Origin: Hydrogenophaga crassostreae
GTDB lineage: Bacteria; Pseudomonadota; Gammaproteobacteria; Burkholderiales; Burkholderiaceae_C
DNA: 64,000 nt
Assembly: GCF_001761385.1 (NCBI RefSeq)
Contig: NZ_CP017476.1
Coordinates: forward strand, 4,019,501-4,083,500
Direction of reading: 5' to 3'
Shown here: positions 8,655 to 16,986 of the stretch, in pieces
Position numbering within the stretch: position 1 is the stretch's first letter
Layout of the letters: each line of letters begins with the position of its first letter
Made by a program: the position numbers and the translations under genes
Notes under the pieces: generated by a model
What the model was told of the DNA's origin: nothing
Database searches by the model: none
Seen by the model: only the letters and a program-made list of their open reading frames with translations

Positions 8655-9470
8655 TCAGTGTTTCTGGCAATTCAAGCAAAAGAAGGTCGAACGCTGTCCT
8701 TGTCTGATTTGGCGAATGGGTGTGGCGCAAACCCGGCAAGGCTGACCTTCCCGGCCATAGACCATGGCGTCCATCTGAAAATAGCCGCTCTGGCCGTCTG
8801 AACCTGAAAAATCCCGCAGACTGCTCCCGCCCAGGGCCAGCGCCCGGCGCAACACAGATTGAATCGCGCCATGCAGCCGAACAGCCCGTGGCTTGCTGAG
8901 CCTGTCGCCCCGCACGGTGGGGCGAATACGTGCCATAAACAAGGCTTCAGAGGCATAAATATTGCCCACCCCCACAACGAGGTCTCCCGCCAGCAAAATC
9001 TGCTTGATCGGCGCGCGCCGCAAGCGCAAGGCGGCATGGAACACCAGGGGGTCGAACCCGCCTTCCAATGGTTCCACGCCAAGCCCGCCCAGCAGCTTTA
9101 CAGCGCGGGGATCGTCCAGTCCGTTGACAAACACCACCGCGCCGAACCGCCTGGGATCGTGCAAACGCAACGTCCCCAGGCTGGTCACCAGGTCAAAGTG
9201 GTCATGTGGCCCACGCTGCGGCAAGGCCAGGGAAAACCGCAGACTGCCGGACATCCCCAGGTGCAGCAACAGCAAGCCCGAGGTCAAATGAATCAACAGG
9301 TACTTGCCCCTGCGGGTCACCCGATCGACCCGTTGCCCGGCCAACGACGCGACCTCACAGCCCAGCGGCCAGCGCAACGGTTTGCCCAGCACGGCCTCTT
9401 CGATCAGCGCCCCGGCGATGCGGTCAGCAAATCCCAGGCGGGTGACTTCGACTTCAGGCAATTCAGGCAT
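8655..9470 (-). CDS. mutM: formamidopyrimidine-DNA glycosylase (Fpg/MutM)
   Basis: 271 residues, full length. The N-terminus is the canonical PELPEVE with the catalytic proline after Met removal, followed by Glu. The H2TH region contains VGVGNIYASEALF. The C-terminal zinc finger is C-x2-C-x16-C-x2-C (CRVCATPI..STFFCLNC). It excises 8-oxoguanine and formamidopyrimidines and nicks the strand. It heads the leftward mutM-GTPase-mutY group and is divergent from the TPR gene at 9558. Confidence 0.98.
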   Translation of the reverse strand: MPELPEVEVTRLGFADRIAGALIEEAVLGKPLRWPLGCEVASLAGQRVDRVTRRGKYLLIHLTSGLLLLHLGMSGSLRFSLALPQRGPHDHFDLVTSLGTLRLHDPRRFGAVVFVNGLDDPRAVKLLGGLGVEPLEGGFDPLVFHAALRLRRAPIKQILLAGDLVVGVGNIYASEALFMARIRPTVRGDRLSKPRAVRLHGAIQSVLRRALALGGSSLRDFSGSDGQSGYFQMDAMVYGREGQPCRVCATPIRQIRQGQRSTFFCLNCQKH

Positions 9471-9557
9471 TGGAATGACTCAATCAATTTGAGACTCCGC
9501 CGGAACGGATTCTCTCCGCCAGGATCACAGCATGGCTGCCACCATTATCATGATCCA

Positions 9558-11372
9558 ATGAACACCCTTTCCCGCCTCGCGCCAACAACCATGCCACCCC
9601 AAAGAAATGCGACCCGCTCGGCTCAGACCTGGTCAAAGCGCCTGCTGGGAGTATCGCTGGCACTGGCATTGACCAGCTTGCAGGGCCAAACACTGGTTGA
9701 GCCGATACAAGGCGAACCAGATCCAGGCAATTCCAAGCTGGATGCGCAGCTTTTTTATCAACTGTTGCTGGGCGAACTGAATGTGCAGGGCGGCGAGGTC
9801 GGCACAGGCTTCGCACTCATGCTTGATGCGGCCCAGAAAAAGCACGACGCCCAGCTCTACCGCCGCGCTGTGGATGTGGCCCTGCAAGCGCGCTCGGGTG
9901 AATCTGCCCTCAAGGCCGCACAGGCCTGGGCCAAAGACCTGCCCCAAGCCACCGAGCCTGACCGCTTCGTCTTGCAGATATTGCTGGCGCTCAACCGGGC
10001 CGAAGAGACCGCGCCTGTTTTGCGCTCCCTGATCAACCGAAGCCAGGGCACAGCCCGGACGGACACCATCAATGCCATCCCCCAGACCTTCGCGCGGGTG
10101 GCCGACAAAGCAGTGGCCCTGCGCGTTGTCAATGAAGTATTGACCCCGGAGTTCAAGCGGCCAGAGCAGGCAGCGGCCGCCTGGACCACGCTTGGTCGCA
10201 TGCAACTCACGGCCAACGAGGGCTCCAAAGCACTCGTCTCGGCGCGCAACGGCCATCGGGCTGACCCGGCCTCAATTTTTCCTGCCTTGCTGGCGCTGGA
10301 GTTGATGGAGCAAGGCCAAATCATGGCCGAAGATATCGTGCGCGGCCAGCTCAAGGCCAGTCCTCCATCGTCCAGCAATGGCACCACCGTGGCGCTCAAC
10401 TACGCGCGCATCTTGCTCGACCTGCAGCGCAACGCCGACGCCCGCACCCTTCTTCTGGCACTCACGAAAACCCAACCCGAGTTGCTGGAACCGTGGTTGC
10501 TGCTGGCCAGCCTCCAGGTTCAAGACAACACCTTGCCTGCGGCCAGCGAATCGTTGCAGACCTACATGCGCCTGGCCCGAGATTCGGAAGATGGGCGCGG
10601 TGCACGTGGTCTCACGCAGGCCTACCTGCTGATGTCGCAAATTGCCGAAAAACAAAACGATCTTGAAGGAGCCAATGCCTGGCTCGATCGAATCGAAAAC
10701 GCCGATGACATCATGGCCGCGCAGATGCGCAGGGCTTCACTGCTGGCGCGCCAAGGCAAAATCGAAGAGGCGCGTGCCCATTTGCGCAGCCAGCCCGTTC
10801 GGAGGCCCACCGATGTGCGGCTCAAACTGGTCGCGGAAGCCCAGTTGTTGCGCGAATTCAAACAATGGGACGAAGCCTACAACGTCTATAGCGAAGCCGT
10901 CAAAGCCTTCCCCGACGATCAGGAAATGGTTTACGACCAGGCCATGATGGCCGAGAAGGCGAATCGTCTGGACGAGATGGAGCGCCTGCTGCGCCAGATC
11001 ATCGCCGCCAAACCCGATCACCACCACGCCTACAACGCGCTCGGCTACTCTCTGGCCGACCGCGGCGTGAGACTGTCCGAAGCCAAGCAACTGATCGAAA
11101 AGGCGGTGGAATTGCAACCCGACGACGCCTACATACAAGACAGCCTGGCCTGGGTGGAGTTCCGTTCAGGCAACGCCCTTCGCGCGCTGGAAATACTGCG
11201 ATCGGCCTTCAAGGCCAGGCCCGATCCTGAAATCGCGGCCCACCTGGGCGAAGTTCTGTGGACCCAGGGACAAACCGAAGAAGCCAAGCGAATCTGGCGC
11301 GAAGGCAGCTTGCTGTCCAGCGACAACGAAACGCTGCAATCCACACTCAAGCGTTTCAACGTCCAGCCATGA
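9558..11372 (+). CDS. tetratricopeptide-repeat exported protein upstream of lolB
   Basis: 604 residues. A positively charged N-terminus and hydrophobic stretch (WSKRLLGVSLALALTSLQG) look like a signal peptide or anchor. The body is an array of TPR-like helical pairs, clearest in the C-terminal third (DEAYNVYSEAVKAFPDDQEM; HHAYNALGYSLADRG; DAYIQDSLAWVEFRSGNALR). ATG at 9558 is preferred over longer in-frame extensions that run antisense through mutM. An internal ATG at 9591 is also possible. The stop overlaps lolB by 4 bases, and TPR-lolB-ispE is a conserved betaproteobacterial order. A scaffold role in envelope biogenesis is plausible but not shown by sequence. Confidence 0.88.
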   Translation: MNTLSRLAPTTMPPQRNATRSAQTWSKRLLGVSLALALTSLQGQTLVEPIQGEPDPGNSKLDAQLFYQLLLGELNVQGGEVGTGFALMLDAAQKKHDAQLYRRAVDVALQARSGESALKAAQAWAKDLPQATEPDRFVLQILLALNRAEETAPVLRSLINRSQGTARTDTINAIPQTFARVADKAVALRVVNEVLTPEFKRPEQAAAAWTTLGRMQLTANEGSKALVSARNGHRADPASIFPALLALELMEQGQIMAEDIVRGQLKASPPSSSNGTTVALNYARILLDLQRNADARTLLLALTKTQPELLEPWLLLASLQVQDNTLPAASESLQTYMRLARDSEDGRGARGLTQAYLLMSQIAEKQNDLEGANAWLDRIENADDIMAAQMRRASLLARQGKIEEARAHLRSQPVRRPTDVRLKLVAEAQLLREFKQWDEAYNVYSEAVKAFPDDQEMVYDQAMMAEKANRLDEMERLLRQIIAAKPDHHHAYNALGYSLADRGVRLSEAKQLIEKAVELQPDDAYIQDSLAWVEFRSGNALRALEILRSAFKARPDPEIAAHLGEVLWTQGQTEEAKRIWREGSLLSSDNETLQSTLKRFNVQP

Positions 11373-11878
11373 TTGCTCCGTCAGCCGGTCTACTGAGGAC
11401 CCTACGCAGATCCGCAGGTTTGACCGCATCGTTTGTCCTGCTGGCCGGGTGCGCCGCACCCAAAATGCCAACCGCGCCAGGCGTTGACTCCTGGAACGGA
11501 CGCCTGGCCTTGAGCGTGGACAGCAACCCGCCCCAGTCGTACGCTGCGGGCTTCGACCTGCACGGAACGCCACAGGCAGGCGAGCTGCTTCTGGCCACCC
11601 CGCTAGGCACCACCCTTGCAACCGTTTCATGGGTACCAGGGCGCGCCGAAATGGTACAGGGCGACCAGACCACCCGGCGCCAATCGCTGAGCGAACTGTC
11701 CACCGATATCGGCGGTGCGACGGTGCCCGTCGCGGCCCTGTTCGACTGGCTCAACGGACAGGCAACCGAGGTGGATGGCTGGCAAGCCGACCTGAGTCGC
11801 CATGCCGAAGGCAAGATCACTGCGCGCCGAACCGTTCCGTTGCCCAAGGCCGAACTGCGCCTCATTTTTCAACCATGA
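11369..11878 (+). CDS. lolB: outer-membrane lipoprotein receptor LolB
   Basis: 169 residues. The signal peptide ends in lipobox LLAGC with Cys28 as the lipidated residue. After it comes WNGRLALSVDSNPPQSYAAGFDL, the start of the LolB half-barrel, then GTTLATVSW and AALFDWLNGQA, also typical. LolB takes lipoproteins from LolA and inserts them in the outer membrane. The start at 11369 overlaps the TPR stop (ATGA) and its own stop overlaps ispE in the same way, so the three genes are translationally coupled. It is divergent enough that similarity rests on fold features and the conserved position before ispE. Confidence 0.9.
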   Translation: MIAPSAGLLRTLRRSAGLTASFVLLAGCAAPKMPTAPGVDSWNGRLALSVDSNPPQSYAAGFDLHGTPQAGELLLATPLGTTLATVSWVPGRAEMVQGDQTTRRQSLSELSTDIGGATVPVAALFDWLNGQATEVDGWQADLSRHAEGKITARRTVPLPKAELRLIFQP

Positions 11879-12789
11879 AAGCTGCCGCCCGAGAGCCGCT
11901 GCAACGCCTGCACAACGTCCCCGCTCCCGCCAAACTCAACCTTTTTTTGCACATCACGGGTCGCCGCGACGACGGCTACCACCTGCTGCAGTCGGTTTTC
12001 ATGCTGATTGACTGGTGCGACGAGTTGCACTTTGACCTTCGGCGCGACGGCTTGCTGACCCGAGCTGACATCGGCAGTACAGATCTGCCACCCGAAGACC
12101 TGTGTCTGCGGGCCGCCAAAGCCCTGAAGCAGGCCACAGGTTCGCCATTGGGCGCACACATCACGCTGAACAAGCACATTCCCGCTGAAGCCGGCATGGG
12201 CGGAGGATCGTCAGATGCCGCCACCACGCTGCTTGCGCTCAATCGCTTGTGGGCGCTGGATTTACCCCGATCCGAGCTGGCTCAAATCGGCCTCACACTG
12301 GGTGCCGACGTTCCGTTTTTCATTGGCGGACGCAACGCATGGGTAGAAGGCGTCGGCGAGCAACTGACACCGGTTTCCCTGCCCACAACGCAGTTTGTCG
12401 TCATCAAGCCACCTGGTGGCGCCGCCACACAACGCATCTTTGGTTCGCCAGATTTGAAGAGGGACACAAAAGCTGCTACAATCCAAGGCTTTGCTGCAAA
12501 CGGCACAGAAAACAGTTTGGAAACCGGGACCCGTCTGGATCTGCAGAAAATTCTGCAAGCCGGACACAACGATCTCCAGCCTGTGGCGCAAGCCCTGTGT
12601 CCCGATGTAAAGCGCTGTCTGGACTGGTTGTCTGAACGGGGTTTGCAAGGTCGAATGACCGGCTCAGGCACTGCGGTGTTTGCGCACTTGCAGCAATCGC
12701 TGAACAGCGCAGGGCTTCCGGGCAACTGGATCTTGCGGGAATGCAGCAACATGGATGTACATCCTTTGGCAGGCTGGTGTCGCGATTAG
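11875..12789 (+). CDS. ispE: 4-diphosphocytidyl-2-C-methyl-D-erythritol kinase
   Basis: 304 residues, a GHMP-family kinase of the MEP isoprenoid pathway. N-terminal PAPAKLNLFLHITGRRDDGYHLLQ carries the catalytic Lys and substrate contacts. The ATP loop is IPAEAGMGGGSSDAATTLLALN, followed by LGADVPFFIGG and the C-terminal GRMTGSGTAVFA motif. The start overlaps the lolB stop by 4 bases. A strong sigma70-like promoter lies within its coding sequence (12454-12482), probably serving the downstream tRNA-Gln and prs. Confidence 0.97.
   Translation: MKAAAREPLQRLHNVPAPAKLNLFLHITGRRDDGYHLLQSVFMLIDWCDELHFDLRRDGLLTRADIGSTDLPPEDLCLRAAKALKQATGSPLGAHITLNKHIPAEAGMGGGSSDAATTLLALNRLWALDLPRSELAQIGLTLGADVPFFIGGRNAWVEGVGEQLTPVSLPTTQFVVIKPPGGAATQRIFGSPDLKRDTKAATIQGFAANGTENSLETGTRLDLQKILQAGHNDLQPVAQALCPDVKRCLDWLSERGLQGRMTGSGTAVFAHLQQSLNSAGLPGNWILRECSNMDVHPLAGWCRD
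12454..12482 (+). promoter_or_regulatory. candidate sigma70 promoter inside ispE
   Basis: TTGAAG (12454-12459), 17-base spacer, TACAAT (12477-12482). It lies in the ispE coding region about 400 bases upstream of tRNA-Gln and could start a tRNA-Gln/prs transcript. Hexamers and spacing are visible; activity is inferred. Confidence 0.4.
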
Positions 12790-12880
12790 AATCGCAGACT
12801 CGCAGTCAGGGCAATAGATGTGCAACCTGCGACAATTTTGGTTGGTTGAAGGGCTTCACGGCCCGGCAACTGTCCAGCGT

Positions 12881-12957
12881 AGGGGAGTCGCCAAGTTGGT
12901 AAAGGCACTGGATTTTGATTCCAGCATGCGAGGGTTCGAGTCCTTCCTCCCCTGCCA
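12881..12957 (+). tRNA. tRNA-Gln (TTG anticodon)
   Basis: A 77-base cloverleaf: acceptor AGGGGAG/CTCCCCT, linker TC, D arm GCC..GGC, anticodon stem CTGGA/TCCAG with loop TTTTGAT giving anticodon TTG, T arm and encoded GCCA end. Position between ispE and prs is the standard betaproteobacterial arrangement. Confidence 0.95.
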
Positions 12958-13038
12958 CCCATTTTTTTGAAATTCTTTTCACAGCGGTCGGGCCGCCAAG
13001 CGGCCCAACATCAGGCCGCCGATCAAGCCGGGAAAACC

Positions 13039-14013
13039 ATGCAAGTTCAGCCACAGGATTTCATGATCTTCACCGGCAACGCCAACCCCGTGTTGGCGGC
13101 GGAAATCGCCCAGCACCTGGGTACCCAGCTCGGCGCTGCCAACGTTGGCCGCTTCTCTGATGGTGAAGTCACCGTCGAGATCATGCAAAACGTCCGCGCC
13201 CGCGACGTGTTTGTGATCCAGTCCACTTGCGTGCCGACCAACGAAAACCTGATGGAACTCATCATCATGGTCGACGCGCTCAAGCGGGCTTCCGCCGAAC
13301 GCATCTCGGCCGTGATCCCCTACTTCGGCTACGCCCGTCAGGACCGTCGTCCACGTTCCAGCCGGGTGCCTATCACCGCCAAGGTGGTTGCCAACATGCT
13401 GCAAGCCGTGGGTGTGAGCCGCGTTCTGACAATGGACCTGCATGCAGACCAGATTCAGGGGTTCTTTGATATCCCGGTCGACAACATCTACGCCTCGCCC
13501 GTGCTGCTCGGTGACCTGCGTCAAAAGAACTACTCCGATCTGCTGGTTGTTTCGCCCGATGTGGGCGGCGTGGTACGGGCTCGCGCCCTGGCAAAACAGC
13601 TCAACTGCGACATGGCCATCATCGACAAGCGCCGGCCCAAGGCCAACGTGTCGGAAGTGATGCACGTGATCGGCGACATCGATGGCCGCAACTGCGTGAT
13701 CATGGACGACATGATCGACACCGCCGGTACGCTCGTCAAAGCTGCCGAGGTTTTGAAAGAGCGTGGCGCCAAAAACGTCTACGCCTACTGCTCGCACCCC
13801 ATTTTTTCAGGCCCCGCTATCGAGCGCATATCCAAAGGCAATGCGCTCGACGAAGTCGTGGTCACCAACACCATCCCTCTTTCGCAAGCGGCACAGGCTT
13901 GCGGCAAGATTCGCCAACTCTCTGTTGCACCGCTGATGGCTGAAACCATTGCGCGCATTGCTTCAGGCGAGTCGGTGATGAGTTTGTTTGCCGACCAGGA
14001 CAACCTTTTTTAA
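13039..14013 (+). CDS. prs: ribose-phosphate pyrophosphokinase
   Basis: 324 residues. It makes PRPP from ribose 5-phosphate and ATP for nucleotide, His and Trp synthesis. Visible motifs are FTGNANPVLAAEIAQHLG, the regulatory/ATP loop YFGYARQDRRPRSS, PRPP-binding VIMDDMIDTAGTL and a conserved C-terminus ending in SLFADQDNLF. The ATG at 13039 gives the standard class I length; an in-frame extension to 12967 starts 9 bases after the tRNA and is not supported. A rho-independent terminator follows at 14036. Confidence 0.98.
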   Translation: MQVQPQDFMIFTGNANPVLAAEIAQHLGTQLGAANVGRFSDGEVTVEIMQNVRARDVFVIQSTCVPTNENLMELIIMVDALKRASAERISAVIPYFGYARQDRRPRSSRVPITAKVVANMLQAVGVSRVLTMDLHADQIQGFFDIPVDNIYASPVLLGDLRQKNYSDLLVVSPDVGGVVRARALAKQLNCDMAIIDKRRPKANVSEVMHVIGDIDGRNCVIMDDMIDTAGTLVKAAEVLKERGAKNVYAYCSHPIFSGPAIERISKGNALDEVVVTNTIPLSQAAQACGKIRQLSVAPLMAETIARIASGESVMSLFADQDNLF

Positions 14014-14035
14014 GGACTGACCGGCAGCAAAAAGT

Positions 14036-14064
14036 GAACCGCCTCTGTCGAGGCGGTTCTTTTT
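14036..14064 (+). terminator. rho-independent terminator after prs
   Basis: A 10-bp perfect stem GAACCGCCTC/GAGGCGGTTC with TGTC loop is followed directly by TTTTT. It lies 22 bases after the prs stop and 45 bases before rplY, so rplY either has its own promoter in that short gap or is expressed by read-through. Confidence 0.85.
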
Positions 14065-14109
14065 AAATCGAGGCGTTCTGGTCGCGGAACCCCTCTACAG
14101 GAGTAAGTT

Positions 14110-14742
14110 ATGCAATTTGTCGCTTTTGAGCGCGCCAAGCAGGGTACGGGTGCGAGCCGCCGTCTCCGCATCACCGGTCGCACGCCCGGTATCGTTTTCG
14201 GTGGTGACGCCGAGCCCACCAACATCGAGCTGGACCACAATGCTTTGTGGCACGCCCTGAAGAAAGAGGCTTTCCACGCTTCCATCCTCGACATGGAACT
14301 CGATGGCAAAGTCCATAAAGTGTTGTTGCGCGATGTGCAATACCACCCGTTCAAGCAACTGGTTCTGCACATTGACTTCCAGCGCGTGGACGCCAAAACA
14401 CGTGTGCACAAGAAAATACCGTTGCATTTCATCAATGCGGACGAATCGCCAGCAGTCAAGATCGACAACTGCGTGATCAGCCACGCGATGACCGAAATCG
14501 AAGTCGAATGCCTGGCCATGCAATTGCCTGAGCACATCGAAGTCGATTTGGCCAACATCGTGAAAGGCCAGACCATCCACGCCCGCGAGCTGACGATGCC
14601 CAAGAACGTCAAGCGCGTGACACACGGCCGCACCAACCTGACCGTGGTCAATGCAGTGCCACCAAAGGTCGAAATCGTGGCCGCTCCTGTGGAAGTCGCA
14701 CCGGTCGACGACAAAAAGGGCAAAAAGGGCGGCAAGAAGTAA
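14110..14742 (+). CDS. rplY: 50S ribosomal protein L25 / general stress protein Ctc
   Basis: 210 residues, the long two-domain form rather than the 94-residue E. coli protein. The N-terminal L25 domain binds 5S rRNA (GASRRLRITGRTPGIVFGG; LRDVQYHPFKQLVLHIDFQRV). The C-terminal TL5/Ctc beta domain follows (VHKKIPLHFINADESPAVK; GQTIHARELTMPKNVK). It ends in a lysine-rich tail. A good ribosome-binding site AGGAG lies 9 bases before the ATG. Two hairpins follow the stop. Confidence 0.97.
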   Translation: MQFVAFERAKQGTGASRRLRITGRTPGIVFGGDAEPTNIELDHNALWHALKKEAFHASILDMELDGKVHKVLLRDVQYHPFKQLVLHIDFQRVDAKTRVHKKIPLHFINADESPAVKIDNCVISHAMTEIEVECLAMQLPEHIEVDLANIVKGQTIHARELTMPKNVKRVTHGRTNLTVVNAVPPKVEIVAAPVEVAPVDDKKGKKGGKK

Positions 14743-14760
14743 TTCTTCTCGCTGCACCTT

Positions 14761-14812
14761 GCGCTGCACTTTGTGCAGCGCCCTTCAAACGGCCCGCCTT
14801 GGCGGGCCGTTT
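14761..14812 (+). terminator. tandem hairpins downstream of rplY
   Basis: Hairpin one: GCGCTGCAC/GTGCAGCGC (14761-14781, 3-base loop). Hairpin two: AAACGGCCCGC/GCGGGCCGTTT (14787-14812, 4-base loop), its own 3' arm ending in TTT. The second resembles an intrinsic terminator with a short U-tract; together they probably end rplY transcripts before pth. Confidence 0.7.
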
Positions 14813-14856
14813 CCATTGGCGAAGGCCCTTAGCCGCCCCGACTGGATAATGTGACC

Positions 14857-15519
14857 ATGATCAAGCTCATTGTTGGCCTGGGCAACCCTGGCCCCGAATA
14901 CGAAGACACCCGACACAACGCCGGCTTCTGGTGGGTAGACGAAGCCGCACGGCTGCTCAAGATTTCCCTGCAAATGGAGCGGGGCCACTTTGGTCTGATG
15001 GCCAGGACCCAGGTGAAAGGCCAGAACCTCTGGTTGCTTGAGCCCCAGACTTACATGAATCTCTCGGGCAAGTCGGTGGGCTCACTGGCCCGCTTCTTCA
15101 AGATCGAGCCAGAAGAAATACTGGTGGTTCATGACGAACTGGATTTGCCACCCGGTGAAGCCAAGCTCAAACGTGCCGGGGGGCATGCGGGTCACAATGG
15201 CCTGCGCGATATTCATGCCCAACTGGGCAGCCCTGAGTACTGGCGCTTGCGGGTTGGCATCGGGCATCCTGGCAACAAAAATGAAGTGGCCAACTGGGTG
15301 CTGAAAAAACCTTCGCCAGACGATCGCATCGCCATCGCCCAGACGCTGGACCGCACACTCAAAGCCCTGCCCCACCTGATCGCGGGCGAGATGGACAAAG
15401 CCACGGCCTTGATTCACACCAGCAAACCCCCTCGGCCCAAGCCACCGCGCCAGCCCAAGCCCGATGCAGCGACGCCCGATCAGCCGGGTGCGTCGCCTTC
15501 CGAGCCAACGGCAGGCTGA
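14857..15519 (+). CDS. pth: peptidyl-tRNA hydrolase
   Basis: 220 residues. It releases tRNA from peptidyl-tRNA that drops off ribosomes. The N-terminus IKLIVGLGNPGPEYEDTRHNAGF has the conserved Asn and catalytic His; WLLEPQTYMNLSGKSV and VVHDELDLPPG..KRAGGHAGHNGLR are also diagnostic. The C-terminal 25-30 residues form a Pro/Lys/Ala-rich extension not found in E. coli Pth. ATG 14857 is preferred over GTG 14851, two codons upstream. The 3' end overlaps the convergent ferredoxin gene by 40 bases. Confidence 0.97.
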   Translation: MIKLIVGLGNPGPEYEDTRHNAGFWWVDEAARLLKISLQMERGHFGLMARTQVKGQNLWLLEPQTYMNLSGKSVGSLARFFKIEPEEILVVHDELDLPPGEAKLKRAGGHAGHNGLRDIHAQLGSPEYWRLRVGIGHPGNKNEVANWVLKKPSPDDRIAIAQTLDRTLKALPHLIAGEMDKATALIHTSKPPRPKPPRQPKPDAATPDQPGASPSEPTAG

Positions 15520-15770
15520 GCGACCGTGCCCTGAAGACGCTGGTATTTCTGCCACAGCGTTTCCTGCGATTCGGTATGCGCCGGGTCAACAGGAATACAG
15601 GCCACGGGGCACACCTGAACACACTGGGGTTCGTCAAAATGCCCGACACACTCGGTGCACTTGTTCGGATCGATTTCGTAGATCAGCTCACCCATATAAA
15701 TGGCCTCGTTCGGGCACTCGGGTTCACACACATCGCAGTTGATGCATTCGTCGGTGATCATCAAAGCCAT
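15480..15770 (-). CDS. YfhL-family 4Fe-4S dicluster ferredoxin
   Basis: 96 residues. MALMITDECINCDVCEPECP carries the first C-x2-C-x2-C-x3-C type cluster motif; a second set, CTECVGHFDEPQCVQVCPVAC, has the longer C-x2-C-x8-C spacing of the Alvin/YfhL ferredoxins. It is a small cytosolic electron carrier. The start at 15770 removes an unrelated 26-residue upstream extension and leaves 13 bases to the coaD stop. It is the last gene of the rsmD-coaD-fdx group, and its tail overlaps pth on the other strand by 40 bases. Confidence 0.93.
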   Translation of the reverse strand: MALMITDECINCDVCEPECPNEAIYMGELIYEIDPNKCTECVGHFDEPQCVQVCPVACIPVDPAHTESQETLWQKYQRLQGTVAQPAVGSEGDAPG

Positions 15771-15783
15771 ACAGCGATCTCCT

Positions 15784-16302
15784 TCAGGCCTGCAAGGGTT
15801 GCGGCCTGAGGCACTCGGCCACCGACGCGCTGACCATGCCCGACACATCGCCGCCCAGCATGGCGATCTCGCGCACCAGCGTGCTGGAAATGCATTGCAG
15901 CTCAGCCTCTGGCAACAAAAAGACCGTCTCGACGCCGGGGTGCAGTTTGCGGTTCATGGCCGCCATCTGGGCTTCGTAGTCGAAGTCTGTCATGTTGCGA
16001 ATGCCCCGGACCACCGCACTGGCACTGTGCTCGCGGCAAAAATCCATGATCAGCCCTTCAAACGGCAAGACCCGGATACGGCCCAAGCCAGAGGTCGCTT
16101 CGGTGGCCATGGCCATGCGCTCTTGCAACGTGAAGCGGGTCTTTTTGTGGTGCGCCACTGCCACCGCCAGGATCACCTCATCAAACAATCCGGCGCTGCG
16201 GCGAACCACGTCTTCATGACCCAGGGTCAGTGGATCAAAGGTACCGCTGTAAACCGCTATGCGCGGGCCGCGGCCGGAGGCAGAAGGCAAGGCTGATTTC
16301 AT
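15784..16302 (-). CDS. coaD: phosphopantetheine adenylyltransferase
   Basis: 172 residues. It catalyses the fourth step of coenzyme A synthesis, ATP plus 4'-phosphopantetheine to dephospho-CoA. Nucleotidyltransferase motif AVYSGTFDPLTLGHEDVVRR is near the N-terminus, followed by VVRGIRNMTDFDYEAQMAAMNRKL and the second ATP motif ISSTLVREIA. An N-terminal extension of about 13 residues precedes the usual start. Spacing of 33 bases from rsmD indicates one operon. Confidence 0.97.
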   Translation of the reverse strand: MKSALPSASGRGPRIAVYSGTFDPLTLGHEDVVRRSAGLFDEVILAVAVAHHKKTRFTLQERMAMATEATSGLGRIRVLPFEGLIMDFCREHSASAVVRGIRNMTDFDYEAQMAAMNRKLHPGVETVFLLPEAELQCISSTLVREIAMLGGDVSGMVSASVAECLRPQPLQA

Positions 16303-16335
16303 ACGCCAATTATGCGCGCGGGACCTCGCCTGGCC

Positions 16336-16947
16336 TTACGCAACAGCGATTGGCCGCAACAGATGAAAGGCCACTGCTCCAGCCTTGCCGTGCCTGTGCA
16401 CCTTCAGGCCAAAGGGCTCCAGGGCCTCATCCGTCCACACCATGGGCGCTTCCAGGTAGATCTCGCCAGCGCCATGAATGACGTGGCTTGCGGCCTGCAG
16501 TGCCGCCTGGAACAGGGACGGGTTGCCATCTTCACCAAAAGGGGGGTCAAGGAACACCAGATCCCAGCCCTGGCCTCCCCGCTGTCGCAAGGCGCTCACG
16601 CCATCGCCGCGCTCGACCCGCACCGCACTCGCCTTGAGTTTCGTGACCATGACCGACAGCGAGCGCACCAGGTCGGACGCTTGCTCCACCAAGACCACTT
16701 CCGTTGCGCCTCGAGAAGCAGCCTCCAGCCCCAGCGCACCCGTTCCAGCAAAGGCATCGATACAGCGCAGGCCCGCCAGGTCTTGCCCCAACCAGTTGAA
16801 CAATGTTTCCCGAACACGGGAAGGCGTGGGGCGCAATCCACCTCGATCCGGCACGGGCAGCCTGGTGCGCTTCCATTCGCCGCCAATGATGCGCACCTCG
16901 TGTGCTGCACTGGCTGTCTTGGCCGAGGGATTGAGAGGTTTTTTCAT
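16336..16947 (-). CDS. rsmD: 16S rRNA (guanine(966)-N(2))-methyltransferase
   Basis: 203 residues. It methylates G966 of 16S rRNA in the assembled 30S subunit. The Rossmann-fold motifs are visible: RIIGGEWKRTRLPVPDRGGLRPTPSRVRETLFNWL-type N-terminus (split by the eye at GLRPTPSRVRETLFNW), CIDAFAGTGALGLEAASRGA for SAM binding, and the catalytic DLVFLDPPFG (NPPY-like). It precedes coaD in the operon, a widely conserved pair. Confidence 0.95.
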   Translation of the reverse strand: MKKPLNPSAKTASAAHEVRIIGGEWKRTRLPVPDRGGLRPTPSRVRETLFNWLGQDLAGLRCIDAFAGTGALGLEAASRGATEVVLVEQASDLVRSLSVMVTKLKASAVRVERGDGVSALRQRGGQGWDLVFLDPPFGEDGNPSLFQAALQAASHVIHGAGEIYLEAPMVWTDEALEPFGLKVHRHGKAGAVAFHLLRPIAVA

Positions 16948-16986
16948 AGCCTTGGAGCTTACGCGAGCCGCGAGGTCATCGGGCCG

